Position numbers and translations under genes: made by a program
In this document: positions 22,430 to 32,101 of the stretch, in pieces
How positions within the stretch are numbered: the stretch's first letter is position 1
Layout: each line of letters begins with the position of its first letter
Notes under the pieces: model-generated
The model's input: only the letters and a program-made list of their open reading frames with translations
The model's database searches: none
Told to the model about the DNA's origin: nothing
NCBI GenBank assembly: GCA_024364805.1
Contig: CM044495.1
Location: 44,871,273 to 44,909,060, forward strand
DNA: 37,788 nt
Source: Euprymna scolopes
Lineage: Eukaryota > Mollusca > Cephalopoda > Sepiida > Sepiolidae
Direction: 5' to 3'

Positions 22430-24370
22430 CAGTACAGTTAAAAAAAGACGTAGATTTATCCGGCTTAAGTCCTGTACACACGGGCAAACGTTTATAGAAG
22501 CTAGAAGTAATTGTAAGAAAGAAGTAGCAACAGCTAAGAGTGAATTTACTAACGCCATCAGGAAACGCATTGAAGCGCAGAAATTTGAAACTTATGATTT
22601 CTAGAAAATCGACAATAGTATAGTAAATAATGGCCAAGCAACAATACCCCCAATATCTAACAATCATGAAGTTGTTAGCGCAACAGCTGAGAACACTAAC
22701 ATGCTTGACCTTCAGTTTGCATTAAACTCTACCTTGAGCCCAGCAAACTATTCCCTTTCTGATTTTCCTCTGTGGAGAGAAACCACACTAGATGATCTGA
22801 AAATTATCCCTTCTCGAGCACATATCATAAAAAACCTAGACACCTACACTTCATATGTATCTGATCTCATCCTGGATGTGTTATTTAAAAAAATGCTCTA
22901 GTTCTTTCTAAACGCTTTTACAAATGCCTTAACAAATCTTGCTTTCCGGACGGCTGTAAAACTGCTTCTGTGGTACCAGTTTATAAAAATACTAGCGAAA
23001 TAAATGACCCACTAAATTATCGCCCGATTAGCTTCCTCCCTCTTTTTGCCCAAATATTTATTGAATTAAGGTCTAGTCCACCACTTTAAATCTCCTAATA
23101 TTTTGTCTACCACCAGTATGGATTTAGGCAAGCAAGTTCTCCTGCAGATAGTCTAACTGTAATCTCTGAGTGTTTATACCAAGCACTGCATAAAGCAGGG
23201 GAGGGGAGGGCAGTAGTCCTATATATATCTTAAGCTTTTGACAGGGTATGGCTCGATGGTCTTACCATGAAAATAAAATCCTATGTATAACTGGACGAAT
23301 GCTTAGCATAATTAAATTCTTCTTAAATGACAAAAGAATCCTGGTTGTCCTCGATGAGCGTAGTCCAATACTATTATATAAATGCGTGTTTACATCAGGG
23401 ATCACTCCTTGGACCTTTATTAATCTGATATTCATAAATGACTTACCTGATAAAATTGTCTCTGAGATGGGTATATTAGGCAGCCATACCACGCTCTATA
23501 GCAGGCTCGTAGGGCAAACTAATGAACACATATGGCGGAAACCCTAGAGAAAGATTTTCAGTCTGTAGTGGCATGGGGTTTAAAATGGATAGCAACATTA
23601 CACGTTGCGAAAACAAAGCTCGTTTCCTTTAATAATGGCATTAAACCTTAACCTTAACCACGAATAGCTATGGCTAAAGGTACACTACCTGAAAGTACTT
23701 CGTTCAAGCTTCGGCTTAACGTTCACAGGGAACATGAGTTGGAATAGATAAATCGAGTTTGCCAAGGTTGCTATGAAGAGGTCGGCTCTCCCTACCGTGT
23801 TAGAAAGTTACTTACGCCTGAAACTATCATGTACTTCTACAACGCAATCATTCGCTCATGTATGTAGTACTGCTGTCACACTGGGCTGAAGCGTCTGCTA
23901 CTAGCCTCTCGTTCATGGGCATGGTTCAAAAGAGAGTCGCCAACCTGATAAGTCCTGAACTGTCATCTAAGCTTCAGACCCTGTCCCATCGACGAAACGT
24001 TTCATCCCTCTGCCTGTTGTACAAGTATTTTAATGGTTGATGCTCTGACAAACTGCACTTTTATCACCTCGACGAAAATATCCCCGACAAACCCGACAAC
24101 TTGCAAGTCTCACCAGTAGAGATCCCTAGATGTAAGAGAGCCTTCAACTCTAATAGCGTCTTTCCTAGAACTACTAGACTTTGGAATACTCTTCCTGGGT
24201 CCTGCTTCCACAATTGCACTTAAATGCAGAAGTTCAAGTGTAATGTGAACAGAAATATTTATGCTAAACTCCCTACATAACACCCATGCAGTTTAGGCCC
24301 CTAATAGTAGCCTTTTACATCAAAGTGGCAAATATATGTTGTTTAGGGTGAAGGACCTACGAATTTAATG
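22430..24370 (+). mobile_element. Decayed RT LINE (same family as 6605-7200)
   Basis: A 5'-truncated non-LTR element of about 1.9 kb. Linker: ATAKSEFTNAIRKRIEAQKF near 22530. RT region: NMLDLQFALNSTL near 22697, LNYRPISFLPLFAQIF near 23012, QYGFRQASSPADSLTVISEC near 23114, AFDRVWLDGL near 23235, INDLPDKIV near 23432, then TTLYS where YADDTTLYS is expected; the YADD itself is lost. Post-RT: KTKLVSFNN near 23612, RKLLTPETIMYFYNAIIRSC near 23802, SHRRNVSSLCLLYKYFNG near 23986. The 3' UTR shares AAGTTCAAGTGTAATGTG and CATCAAAGTGGCA with the copy at 6.6-7.2 kb. There are many stops and frame changes. It shows more decay than the LINE at 18.4 kb, and the post-RT wording (IYKYFNG against FYRYFHG) marks it as a different family. 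Confidence 0.85.
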
Positions 24371-24730
24371 TAAAAATTATGGAATAGATCTTTCTATGCT
24401 AACAATAGGTGGAAGTTCAATTCCTATACTGACCTTAAGATTAGTACAGAGTTTAAGTTATATAGATGCTGTGAAAAGACATGGAACCATCAAAAATCAA
24501 TTTTTCTCTTCGACAAATAAAAAAAAATAAAATAAAACCGTAATAACATTATTTGTGGTTTTTTTCTGGTCTTATCGTGCAATCACCTGCCTCAGTATTT
24601 TTACGTAACACTGTGTCTTCTTTTTTTTCGTCAGAGAAAAGGGAGCTGTTTGACGTATTCTGAGCATTTAATAGGCAGCTTGCTTGTTTTTTGCTTTAGC
24701 TTGAATAAACTCATGGTTTTGCCAAAAAGA
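24371..24730. other. No feature recognised
   Basis: AT-rich, with A-rich runs near 24515-24540 and nothing else to support. Confidence 0.5.
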
Positions 24731-24887
24731 TTAAAAAGGAAAAGAACACACAAACAGAGAAAGCATTGCAGTAAACAAAAAAATTAAAAAGGAAAAGAAC
24801 ACACACACAGAGAAAGCATTGCAGTAAACAAAAAGATTAAAAAGGAAAATAACACACACAAAGAAAGCATTGCAGTAAACAAAAAGA
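24731..24887. repeat. Tandem repeat, 53-bp unit, 3 copies
   Basis: Copies start at 24731, 24784 and 24837. Each carries TTAAAAAGGAAAA, an ACACACA stretch, and AGAAAGCATTGCAGTAAAC. Copies 1 and 2 are nearly identical; the third has small deletions. No known satellite name is claimed. Confidence 0.93.
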
Positions 24888-25513
24888 AAAAGAAATAAAA
24901 AAAATACATATATTTTCTGAATTAAGACTAAAACGATTCTATAAAAATATATTTACATGCAACCATTTAAATAATCCGGGAGTTTATCAATATAATTCTC
25001 ATTCATGAAATAAAACCATATAAATAAATCCGTGTGGCCATTTTCGTTTCCCCAACAGATGTTTATTCTGTTTTAGCTGTAACTCATTTTGCGATTAGAG
25101 CCCATAAGTATGCGAAGTCACGAGAGTTGTTCAATATATATATATCAGTCCAAATAAATAAAAACATTACGCTAATCTGTTGTAGGTTTGGGTTTCTCTC
25201 TCTAGCCAGGGTTTTATTTTTAACTTTTGTTGGAATTAGTTTAGGTATTTTACCGGTATAAATATATAGTCTAATGTATATAAGTATGAATCCGAAATTC
25301 TCCCACTTATGTAATATTTTCAATGTTCCTTTCTTAGGTAGATCGTACGTTACGCTTCGAAAAGATCAAATACAATTTTGGTAACTGCTTCAATCAAATA
25401 ATATATTCGTAATTTTTTTTTTTAAATTTCCAATTAACCAATGCTAGAAAATATATAAGCGTGGCCTGCATTTTATGTAGCTGCTTTTTTTAAATATAAA
25501 ATAAATAAAAAAA
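24888..25513. other. No feature recognised
   Basis: AT-rich. A 75-codon open frame at 25034-25261 and its antisense counterpart show no family signature. Confidence 0.5.
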
Positions 25514-25583
<70 letters not shown>

Positions 25584-25641
25584 ATAATCAGAAGAAGAAG
25601 AAGAAGAAGAAGAAGAAGAAGAAGAAGGAAAAGAAGAAGAA
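25514..25641. repeat. Compound (ATT)n-(GAA)n microsatellite
   Basis: About 75 bases of ATT are followed within 3 bases by about 50 bases of GAA with one interruption. The purine-only GAA part is of the kind that can form triplex DNA. Confidence 0.95.
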
Positions 25642-26451
25642 AACCACCCGTGGAGATTTCACAGTAGTTAAAACATTTAAAGCGCATTATAAATAAAATA
25701 AATACAAACTAATTAAAACAGATAACAAGAGATTTAAAACAATGTTTTAGCAATTATTTTTATTTTTAAAGCCTAAAACAACTGATGTATAAAAATTAGA
25801 GTGTTCAACAAAATTAAACACAACTTATTGTTTTTTTTATTCTAAATATTTTTATATAAATTATAAAAGAAAGAGGTGTCAATTCACTTGCATATTTGTT
25901 TAAAAAAGAATACGCAAACACTTACGGTCTCCTCTTAACATGACTATTTTAAATTATAATATTAACATGACTATTTTAAATTATATTTTAAATTTTATAA
26001 TATTAACTAGCCTATTTATAACCGTATCAGGAAGTCATAGTTTTTTCATGGAGAGGAAATAGTTTTAATGATTTTTCACGAATATAGAGCAGCTATGCAG
26101 GGAGGTAATTTGTTTCTCATTTATTAATATTTGCGATGATTATAGTTGAATTGTGGCACTAGATACGGATAAGTAAACAAATATTTAGATACAATAATTG
26201 ATGTCATGGTGGAAGAAATGGACTCCTAACAATGTCGACATGCACTGACTTTTCGCCGAAGGAAGAAATCAGCAACACTTTAGGTCATAAATGTAATATT
26301 CAAAAGAAACATGGAAAAAGAACACTATCTGCTAAGGGATATGAGATTTAAGAACGTACTTAAAGATTTGCTCTGATAATGTGGTTTGATTAGGGCAGGG
26401 TATCCCACTTAAAAGCAGCCTAAAATGTAGTAGAGAGGTGGAACATCCTTT
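25642..26451. other. No gene; short 27-bp duplication
   Basis: Contains a near-tandem copy of TTAACATGACTATTTTAAAT at 25935 and 25962 (27-base offset). Otherwise unassigned. Confidence 0.5.
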
Positions 26452-26516
26452 TATTGTTTAAATTATCCGTAATATTGCTTAAATTACCTGCTGCATTGTT
26501 TAAAATACCTGTACTG
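26452..26516. repeat. Imperfect 22-bp repeat, 3 copies
   Basis: Units begin TATTGTTTAAATTA, TATTGCTTAAATTA and ATTGTTTAAAATA, at 26452, 26473 and 26494, each followed by a CCGTAA or CCTG block. It lies just downstream, in the minus sense, of the transposase fragment. Confidence 0.65.
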
Positions 26517-26540
26517 TTATAACCGATGCTGGAAATGCTT

Positions 26541-26880
26541 ACTGTTGACATCCTTTAGGAGCGCGTTTAACAACGTTTGCAGATACTGCCTGTAGATCTT
26601 CGTCCGTGATTCTCCTGATAGCGTTTGCAATGCTCTTCTTAAGTTAGTCTAGATTGTGAGGATTATTTGCATAAACCTTTTGTTTTAAAGTTCCCCAAAT
26701 ACATAAATCACATGATTACAAGTCCGGGGAACTTTGTGACTATAACCCGTTTGCTTACTGTTCTCTCTTCCGTTAACATGTCATGAGCTCGTATCAGTGA
26801 TCTGCAAGGCGTGTAGGATATAGTTCCATCTTGCTGGAAAAGTACTTGCATTTTGTCTTGTGGTGTCAGTTGGTCGATAA
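26541..26880 (-). mobile_element. Tc1/mariner-superfamily transposase fragment
   Basis: The reverse strand encodes the C-terminal third of a DDE transposase. From about 26880 downward it reads DQLTPQDKMQVLFQQDGTIS, where FQQDG holds the second catalytic Asp in this superfamily. RSLIRAHDML and RTVSKRVI follow. After one frame change near 26735 it reads CDLCIWGTLKQKVYANNPHN (the SPDL..CD..LWG..K.KVY region with the third Asp), then KKSIANAIRRITDEDLQAV and VVKRAPKGCQ with a stop near 26541. Two further stops lie in this second part. It differs in sequence from both other mariner-type elements in the window. No terminal repeats were found, so it is a dead fragment. Confidence 0.75.
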
Positions 26881-27518
26881 GAGAAAGATTAGAGAGATCG
26901 GGCTACGTTTATTGGTCCACGCTATACTATTAAATTATTTAATACAATATTGCTTTTTGTATTATTTATTAGTTTATTTCATTTAGTACATTTCTATCTC
27001 TAAAAGAAAATGGAAACCATTTTCATAAAAAAGTTTGGAAAAACAATATTTGCCGCGTGTTATTGTTTTATTTTCTGTCTAAAAACTATTGTTTCAGCTA
27101 TCAAGGAAAATATCAGTTTTATCATAGGCGATTTTTTAACATTTTAATATATTTCACATTTGGCATAATTTCCACGGGAATTGCTTGTGTAAATATATCA
27201 GTTAACTTTTTATTTGTTTTTCTCCTTTTGAATAGGGTTTTATGTTATTGCTATTTAACTTATTAATGTATTTTCCCGAGGCAAGATGAGAAAACATTGG
27301 GATTATTTCCTATAAGTAGCAATTTTAATATGAACAAAATGCAAGAAAAACATATTAACTAGGATCATATTTCAATCGAAAGAAATGCCAAAGTAAATTT
27401 ATCTATACTCTTGTATTTTTGTATATATCTATTCATATTAAAAACGTTTTTATCCATTTGTTCAAAATGAACATACTACTTTGTTGTATATAGATATGAA
27501 AAGATCAACTTAATTCGA
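26881..27518. other. No feature recognised
   Basis: May include worn N-terminal sequence of the minus-strand transposon near 26881-26930. The rest is AT-rich and unassigned. Confidence 0.45.
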
Positions 27519-27664
27519 TATGTTACTTTAAAACAAAGCTTCTTGTTTATTTTCTAAACCTTTTATACTGTTTGTTAATTTAAGATTATGGAAAGTATTA
27601 TTAGGGTTTGTATTGTCGCATAGATGACGAATAACGCCGAGAAAGTACCGGATGTACTGCATTG
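27519..27664 (+). repeat. Dispersed repeat, copy 1
   Basis: Matches 29895-30039 in the same orientation. Shared blocks are TGTTACTTT.AAACAA.GCTT, TATTTTCTAAA, TTAGGGTTTGTATTGT and GTACCGGATGTACTGCAT. The family is unknown; there is no coding signal, and the right edge is sharp after TGCAT. Confidence 0.8.
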
Positions 27665-27979
27665 TCTTTTAAATGTATTTTGCCCTGCCAAAGGCAGAAC
27701 AACTGTTCCAGAGACACCTTCACGGCGAGGACAAATCAAGTAATTCAGTTTAACAAAAAAATCATGCAACATAATCTATCTTTACTTTGTTTATTTGTTC
27801 CGCCTCATTTTTCTTGTTTATTTGGTGGTGTACATCAATCCACGCATTTACCTGCATATTGTAATATAGCTTCCTGTTCCAGTAACATTTTTATGATGTT
27901 GTGTAGGTTAGTGGAACCTTCTACTTCGTGACCTGTAGCTTTTTTCACTTTATTTCATTATACTTATTAATCTATCGTT
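27665..27979. other. No feature recognised
   Basis: No gene or repeat was recognised between the dispersed repeat and the SINE. Confidence 0.5.
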
Positions 27980-28285
27980 CTTATTAGCTCATGGTCCTGG
28001 ATATGTCCTTAACCTGTATCCGATGGTGACGTTCGAGCTTGTGGGCTTTGTGGAGTATGGAGCCGCCCTTTCTATTGCCATGGCTCCCAGGCCCACTCTG
28101 ACCCGGAGTGGTAGTATCTGCTAGGGCCCCAACTATGGGTCAATAGAAATTGATTTAAAGAAACAAATCAATTATGTTCTATGAAAACAAAAAAAAACCT
28201 TTGTCTCTAAATCACTGGATTCGGCATTAAGTGAAATAAAAAGGGTGGATATGCCGTAAAACAAAAACAAACAAGCAATCTTTTT
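27980..28285 (+). mobile_element. tRNA-derived SINE, copy 2
   Basis: The head holds RNA polymerase III box-A-like TAGCTCATGG (27985) and box-B-like GTTCGAGCT (28031), 46 bases apart as in tRNA genes. The body carries CCACTCTGACCCGGAGTGG, a 7-bp hairpin (CCACTCT..../GGAGTGG), then AACTATGGGTCAATAGAAA, GGATTCGGCATTAAGTG and GGATATGCCGTAAAAC. The tail is AAAACAAAAACAAACAA. It is the same family as 3355-3645, in opposite orientation and better preserved. The structure (tRNA head, unrelated body, simple tail) supports SINE. I do not assign a family name. Confidence 0.8.
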
Positions 28286-29198
28286 GTTACATGATAAGAG
28301 CTGTCCCCTTTTCATGTAAGTATAAAAATAGAGAGATTTAGTTAAAATGAAAATGAAATAGAATAGACGAAATTCGAGCCTGGTTATTTAGGTTTAGAAA
28401 TAGATTACGAGAGAGCATTCAAAAATGAAATGTAAAACAAATCATCGTTTAGCTTAAAGATAAAATAGTTTTAAGAAAAGAATGTGCATTTGTCAATTAT
28501 GTTATGAAATTGACTTGAGGAATGCAACTATAGGATAATTTAATAAACATGTTTTTAACATATTGGAAATATGGGTTACTGGAAATATAGGTTAAAATTC
28601 CTTTTGTAAACAAAGGAAAAAGTTTTGGAGACGCATTTTCAGAACACGTGAACGAAGACACATGTTTTAACATGTGTATGACGCCATGGAAAATGGGAAG
28701 TTCTCGATATAGTTAGAAACTTGAAAGTTAAGCAGAGAGAGTCTGAGGACGAGAGACGACAGTCTGGAGTTCAGAGATGGACAGTCGAACGTCTGCAAGC
28801 GAGACGGTCACCTTTGAAACATAGAATGTAAAACTTTGAATTACTGACTAAGAAAACCACCGACCGGTCCATGGATGGAAATAAACGCGTCATTTTTTTT
28901 TATAAACGTCATCTTTGTGTGGTAATTCTACCAAAAGGTAAAGTGAAATTGTCATTATATGTCTTATATATCCTGTGTTTTAAAATGTCTTTACATACAC
29001 AATGTCTCTACATCTCATATCTACAATGTGAACACTAAGATTGTCTCAACACTGTCTCCTCACTCTAAGAGCTTCTACTACACTTCTAAGTATGAACATT
29101 TTATATATATGAATTTCTTCATAACACGAACACAGAACGCAACATCTCTCTTAATAAGACTCTCTAAGACTCACTTTTAATAAGACTTCCTAATAAAC
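28286..29198. other. No gene recognised
   Basis: Unassigned. At about 28720-28900 there is a less AT-rich patch with AATAAA near 28881, which could be a promoter/terminal region of some element, but no partner copy exists in the window. Confidence 0.4.
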
Positions 29199-29221
29199 GA
29201 ACAACAATAACAACAACAATG

Positions 29222-29255
<34 letters not shown>

Positions 29256-29422
29256 TAATAATAATAATGAAACAGCTATATAACAAAAATATTATATGGA
29301 ATGTTGAGTTTATGAAATAACGAATTATCATCTAAACAACGTAGTTAAACTAAAGCCAACTACATCTGTAACCCTAACCCTAACCCTAACGCATTTTAAC
29401 AACCAACAATAACAGCACCAAC

Positions 29423-29470
<48 letters not shown>
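29199..29470. repeat. Duplicated block with two (AAT)n arrays
   Basis: Two AAT arrays (29221-29270 and 29426-29469) have similar flanks: ACAACAATAACA..ACCAA-type sequence before, and AATAATGAAAC..TATA..TAAC after. This suggests one unit duplicated about 200 bases apart. The telomere-like tract lies between the two. Confidence 0.65.
29369..29390 (-). repeat. Short interstitial telomere-like tract
   Basis: TAACCCTAACCCTAACCC continues to 29390, giving just over three and a half perfect TAACCC units. This is the complement of the animal telomere repeat TTAGGG. Confidence 0.8.
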
Positions 29471-29471
<1 letters not shown>

Positions 29472-29894
29472 AACCTATACATAACATTATTAGCTCATTA
29501 AATCAGGTGCATTCAGGTCGTGTTTGCAGAGCTTTCCATAACAATTAGCAGATTACATACAGCATTTCAAGACAATGATATTTATGTTATTTTGGTTTCA
29601 TTTTCCTTTACAATTACCAACGATGACAACATGTAGTAATTAACATAAAGAATATTTTTTAGATTTTGATAGCAAGTTATGAGAAGTGCTTCCATTTTCA
29701 GAAAGTACACAATAAGGCGTATTTTCCATCTACTCTACTGCTATGAAAATTAGTATGAAAAACACTTTAAACCAATGTTTGTTAGGGTGTAAAAACCTGC
29801 CTATCATTAAAAGCTGACCTCACGTCAAATATCTCTTTTTCTTCAGAATCATACAGTTTTAGAGCGGGTAATAGTGTTACGTTTAAAAATGTGG
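29471..29894. other. No feature recognised
   Basis: No gene or repeat was recognised. Confidence 0.5.
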
Positions 29895-30039
29895 AATGTT
29901 ACTTTTTAACAATGCTTTCTGTGTATTTTCTAAATATTATTATGCTTTTCGTTAATTTTAAATTATGGAAAATATTATTAGGGTTTTTATTGTATCATAA
30001 ATGACGGGCAACACCGGGAAAGTATCGGATGTATTGCAT
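29895..30039 (+). repeat. Dispersed repeat, copy 2
   Basis: The second copy of the repeat at 27519-27664, with shared blocks TGTTACTTT, TATTTTCTAAA, ATTATTAGGGTTT and GTATCGGATGTATTGCAT. The two diverge completely after GCAT, which marks the family's right boundary. Confidence 0.8.
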
Positions 30040-30838
30040 GAACGCAATTGAGGATCCAGAAAAAAAACCTGATGTTAAATTCAATTGCTGACCACAGCGT
30101 AAACTCTAAATTTCCACTCGAAGTGTCGGATGTCATGAAACAATGGGAAGCACATTTTTGTTAACTTGGGACAAAATGTCAAAAAAAAAAGATATTACAA
30201 AGGAACAACCAGGAACTCGATCAAGGAATGTGGTTGAGTTAAATATAATGCATAAATAGAGCGAGAAAGAGAGAGAGCCACACAGAGAGATAGAGGAGTG
30301 GGAGAGAAAGAGAGAGTCAGATAGAAAACTAGCAGTTACGTATGTGCCTTCGCTCTCACAAACGAAACCACACCCAACAGCACATACCGACCCAACTGCC
30401 ACTTGGCCTGTTATCTCTGTAATGTAAATAAAACTTGATATTGATTTAACAAGTGTCCGGTTGTTCACATGAACCACATCTATCAGCGTGTATATACTAA
30501 TGACACACATTTTCTGAAGGTGCGATCAATAAATCATATTGACCGACTATATTAATATATTTGAATATGGATGGTCTAAATTGTTTAGTAACAAGATAAT
30601 AAGTATTTTATTCAAGTTAATTAATTTGCATTTGTTTACTAATGCACGTTATTTTGTTCATACCAGTTTATTTAAAAACTTTCGGCGTATTTATAAAACT
30701 TTTCATTAATGTTACACCAATATGACTTGGTCTTCATGCGAAGTATTTCTATTTTTGTGTTTTAAGTAAACTGTGATATTATTACAGTATACTTTAGATA
30801 AACTGATGTTCATGTATTCCCTTTCCTCTAAGGTTGTA
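30040..30838. other. No gene; AG-rich tract
   Basis: A purine-rich GAGAGA stretch lies at about 30255-30325. AATAAA at about 30427 sits in a stretch that faintly resembles an LTR end, but no second copy is present, so it is not called. Confidence 0.45.
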
Positions 30839-30864
30839 TTAGGTTGTCCGGAAAATAATGGCCA
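30839..30864 (+). repeat. Mariner left terminal inverted repeat
   Basis: 26 bases beginning TTAGGTTGTCCGGAAAA, exactly mirrored at 32074-32099. This is the binding site for the transposase N-terminal domain in this family. Just outside it, AGGTTGTA at 30831 partly repeats the start of the terminus. Confidence 0.95.
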
Positions 30865-31024
30865 TTTCAGGAAGTCTGTTTTGAAAGTGGATTTTATCAT
30901 AGGATTTTTATAATATTTCAGGTAAACATCAACATGATTATTGATTTATATGTGCTCTTTAATAATTTCTTACTTTTTTCTTTCAAAAAACGTTTTATGA
31001 GCGAATGAGCCCATAATTTGGAAT

Positions 31025-32032
31025 ATGAGAAAAGAAGACTTACGATTACTTTTCTTGCATGAGTTTAAGCTTGGTAACAATGCTTCTCAAACAACTGCAA
31101 ATATCAATAGGACATGGGGAGATAACATCACAAGTGATAGAACAGTACGAAGGTGGTTTCAGAAATTTCGTAGTGGATATGAGAGCCTAAAAGATGAGGA
31201 AGGTAGAGGGCGGCCATCTAATCTTGACAATGAAAATTTGAGAGCCATTGTTGAGCAAAACCCACGGCAAAGTGTCAGGGAAATGTCTCGGGAACTTGGT
31301 ATCAGCAGTTCAACAGTGTCGGACCCTCTGAAGCAAATTGGCAAGGTGAAAAATCTCGACAGATGGGTCCCAAATGAGCTCAATGAAAATCAACAAGCTC
31401 GACGTTTTGAAGTGTGTTCGATGCTCTTTTTGGGAAACATTAATGATCCATTTCTTGACCGAATAGTCACCTGTGTCCTTTCTGATAATTGGAAACGATC
31501 AGGTCAATGGCTTGATTGTGATGAACCACCCAAACATTTTCCAAAGCCAAACTTTCACCAACAGAAGATTATGCTGACTGTTTGGTGGTGTGCAATTGGT
31601 GTTATTCATTACAGCTTTCTGGATGCTAATCAGAGCATCACGGCAGAGGTTTACTGCAATCAACTCGAAGAAATGCATCAACATTTACAAAAATTGAGAC
31701 CTGCATTAGTGAATAGGCGTGGTCCAATCCTGCTCCACGATAATGCGCGGCCTCATGTTGCGAGAATGACACTGCAGAAACTCACAGACTTGGGATACGA
31801 AACTTTACCACATCCTCCTAATTCTACAGATCTTTCACCCACGGACTACCATTTTTTCAAGCATTTAGCCGCTTTTTTAAGCAACAAAACTTTCAGATCT
31901 AATGCAGAGGTTGAATCTTTTTTCAAAGATTTCTTAGCATCTAAGCCAAAGAATTTTTATCAACGAGGCATAAATGATCTAGTTGATAGATGGCAAAAAT
32001 GCATGGCTGTTCAAGGATCATACTTTGACTAA
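31025..32032 (+). CDS. Mariner transposase, missing first catalytic Asp
   Basis: 335 residues, Hsmar1-like; typical relatives are about 340-350. Residues 1-50 and 65-105 are the two helix-turn-helix DNA-binding regions (SDRTVRRWFQKFRSG; DNENLRAI...SSSTVSDPLKQIG). WVPNEL at 114-119 corresponds to the WVPHEL motif. The DDE domain runs from about 140 to 330. D239 (in LLHDNARPH) and D274 (SPTDYHFF) have the mariner spacing of 34 residues. The first Asp should sit in TCDEKWILYDN, but here T149-C150 is followed by VLSDN, so four codons including D-E-K-W are gone (junction at 31474/31475) with the frame kept. The YSPDL motif is NSTDL at 266-270. The normal C-terminus GSYFD is present. The start is the first ATG in frame, 160 bases inside the left terminal repeat. 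Without three metal-binding residues it should not cleave DNA, but could still bind the terminal repeats; that is inference. Confidence 0.96.
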   Translation: MRKEDLRLLFLHEFKLGNNASQTTANINRTWGDNITSDRTVRRWFQKFRSGYESLKDEEGRGRPSNLDNENLRAIVEQNPRQSVREMSRELGISSSTVSDPLKQIGKVKNLDRWVPNELNENQQARRFEVCSMLFLGNINDPFLDRIVTCVLSDNWKRSGQWLDCDEPPKHFPKPNFHQQKIMLTVWWCAIGVIHYSFLDANQSITAEVYCNQLEEMHQHLQKLRPALVNRRGPILLHDNARPHVARMTLQKLTDLGYETLPHPPNSTDLSPTDYHFFKHLAAFLSNKTFRSNAEVESFFKDFLASKPKNFYQRGINDLVDRWQKCMAVQGSYFD

Positions 32033-32073
32033 TTTCAATGTCTAGTAATTAATAAATCCTTTTTCTCTAAAAT

Positions 32074-32099
32074 TGGCCATTATTTTCCGGACAACCTAA
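32074..32099 (-). repeat. Mariner right terminal inverted repeat
   Basis: The exact inverse of 30839-30864, ending CCGGACAACCTAA and followed by the TA duplication. The stop codon of the transposase is about 40 bases inside. Confidence 0.95.
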
Positions 32100-32101
32100 T
32101 A

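Larger units (their letters stand above)
30839..32099 (+). mobile_element. Full-length mariner element, Hsmar1/cecropia-like
   Basis: A 1261-bp class II transposon. TA at 30837-30838 and 32100-32101 is the target duplication typical of mariner insertion. Both ends carry perfect 26-bp inverted repeats starting TTAGGTTGTCCGGAAAA. The single gene inside has no introns and no premature stop. Size, end structure and protein all match mariners. The perfect terminal repeats suggest it inserted later than the broken LINEs around it. It should not transpose on its own protein because of the defect described for the transposase, though it could still be moved by a functional relative. Confidence 0.97.

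Noticed and set aside
28700-28960. Possible solo LTR (AATAAA in a GC-richer patch)
   Set aside because: There is no second copy, no TG...CA boundaries and no target duplication to support it.
30330-30500. Possible LTR end with AATAAA near 30427
   Set aside because: The resemblance is only in style and no boundaries or partner are found.
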